In this document: piece after piece, positions 20,560 through 21,131 of the stretch
Numbering within the stretch: the first letter of the stretch is position 1
Layout: each line of letters opens with the position of its first letter
From: Psilocybe azurescens
Lineage: Eukaryota; Basidiomycota; Agaricomycetes; Agaricales; Agrocybaceae
DNA: 21,131 nucleotides
Direction of reading: 5' to 3'
NCBI GenBank assembly: GCA_023853785.1
Contig: JAJIRX010000113.1
Span: 1-21,131 of the forward strand
Notes under the pieces: model-generated
The model's input: only the letters and a program-made list of their open reading frames with translations
Databases searched by the model: none
What the model was told of the DNA's origin: nothing
Translations under genes and position numbers: made by a program

Positions 20560-21131
20560 TTACAAGGTTTCCAGCCTCCAGAGTCCATGCTGCTTTCTAA
20601 TTTTCGTGCAACCATGCTTGGAATGCCATGCGAGAGCCAGGTTTTGCGAATCACTTCCCACCTCGCGTGATGCAAAAATTGACGTCGGCCACGCCTACTA
20701 CGTTTCAGACCCAGTCAGAACCAAAGAAGAAAAAGCAAATAATGTGCACCGAATCTTACCTCATAGAGAGATCGACTTCACCGTGCGCGTCGAGATAAGG
20801 CGAGGCAGTGAATGTGCCGTTGCCAGTGTTAAGATATAGCACCGAACACCTCTTGACACAATAATAAATGCCAATGGTACCACCACATCTAAGTAGATGA
20901 CATCCATGTTAGGAAACAAAATCGAAGGAATATGTGACGACATACTCTCGGTGTGCATATTACACTCTCCGCGATTGTTATAATCTTCATCGATACAGCA
21001 ACTGCTTTGCAGGCAAACGGTAGTGCCACAAATCAGGCATATAGCTGCATCAGTCGGGAACGTCTGGCAGTTCATGCACATCAACGCCTTATCTTGACGA
21101 TTGAAAAGGCTATCCAGCACCAGAGGCAGTC
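20560..21131 (-). CDS. UBR1: C-terminal part of UBR1-type N-recognin E3 ubiquitin ligase
   Basis: Only the last exons are in the window: 20946-21131 (cut by the right edge), 20760-20886 and 20560-20694, with introns of 59 and 65 nt. The encoded segment is the UBR C-terminal cap (UBLC): a Cys cluster CMNC...CLICGTTVC...GECNMH, then GGTIGIYYCVKRCSVLYL, PYLDAHGEVD and WLSHGIPSMVARKLES. These motifs are typical of fungal Ubr1, the ligase that recognises destabilising N-terminal residues and sends proteins to the proteasome. Two one-base anomalies occur. The exon ending at 20946 is one base short of joining the next in frame. At 20571-20572 one missing G in the coding strand turns an expected GGWETL-stop into GGWKPCKP. 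I place the real stop at 20560-20562; the uncorrected frame stops at 20481. Confidence 0.85.

Noticed and set aside
1..21131. CRISPR array, rRNA, prokaryotic operons or phage genes
   Set aside because: No regularly spaced repeats, no rRNA-like sequence, and spliced eukaryotic genes throughout.

Overview
The window looks like nuclear DNA of a filamentous fungus, most likely a mushroom-forming basidiomycete (Agaricomycetes). The reasons are very short GT-AG introns (about 50-80 nt, with CTGAC/CTAAC-like branch sites), NACHT-type NOD-like receptor (NLR) genes of the basidiomycete style, a eukaryotic initiator tRNA, and eukaryotic single-copy genes (RTF2, MED21, UBR1). The species cannot be named from the sequence.

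Layout. From 1 to 11408 the window is dominated by three diverged copies of one uncharacterised fungal gene family. Copy A (1-1713, +) is cut by the left edge, copy B (1940-4832, -) is convergent with it, and copy C (8029-11408, +) lies further right. The full-length form combines a conserved N-terminus, about five membrane segments, a long charged helical region and a beta-rich C-terminal domain; copy B lacks that last domain. Between B and C lie a lone initiator tRNA-Met (5611-5682, -) and an 818-bp non-autonomous DNA transposon (6746-7563) with perfect 24-bp terminal inverted repeats and TTA target duplications, a PIF/Harbinger (Tourist-like) signature.

From 11827 to 17686 lie two tandem minus-strand NLR genes with the same exon-intron architecture: a helical N-terminal domain, a NACHT ATPase and a winged-helix-like region. 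NLR1 (11827-14903) continues into a C-terminal region I cannot assign. NLR2 (15556-17686) is shorter and has an in-frame stop just before its NACHT domain.

From 18091 to the right edge is a conserved housekeeping block. RTF2 (-) and MED21 (+) share a 264-bp divergent promoter, and the 3' end of a UBR1-type N-recognin E3 ligase (-) enters from the right.

The most important caution is that reading frames are broken by single-base shifts in nearly every long gene, almost always at a mononucleotide run, with conserved protein continuing in the new frame. The same defect hits RTF2 and UBR1, which are expected to be functional. Many apparent pseudogene lesions may therefore be homopolymer errors in the assembly. 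The receptor and membrane-protein genes form an accessory, probably fast-evolving block beside the conserved block. A functional link between the two accessory families is only suggested by their position.
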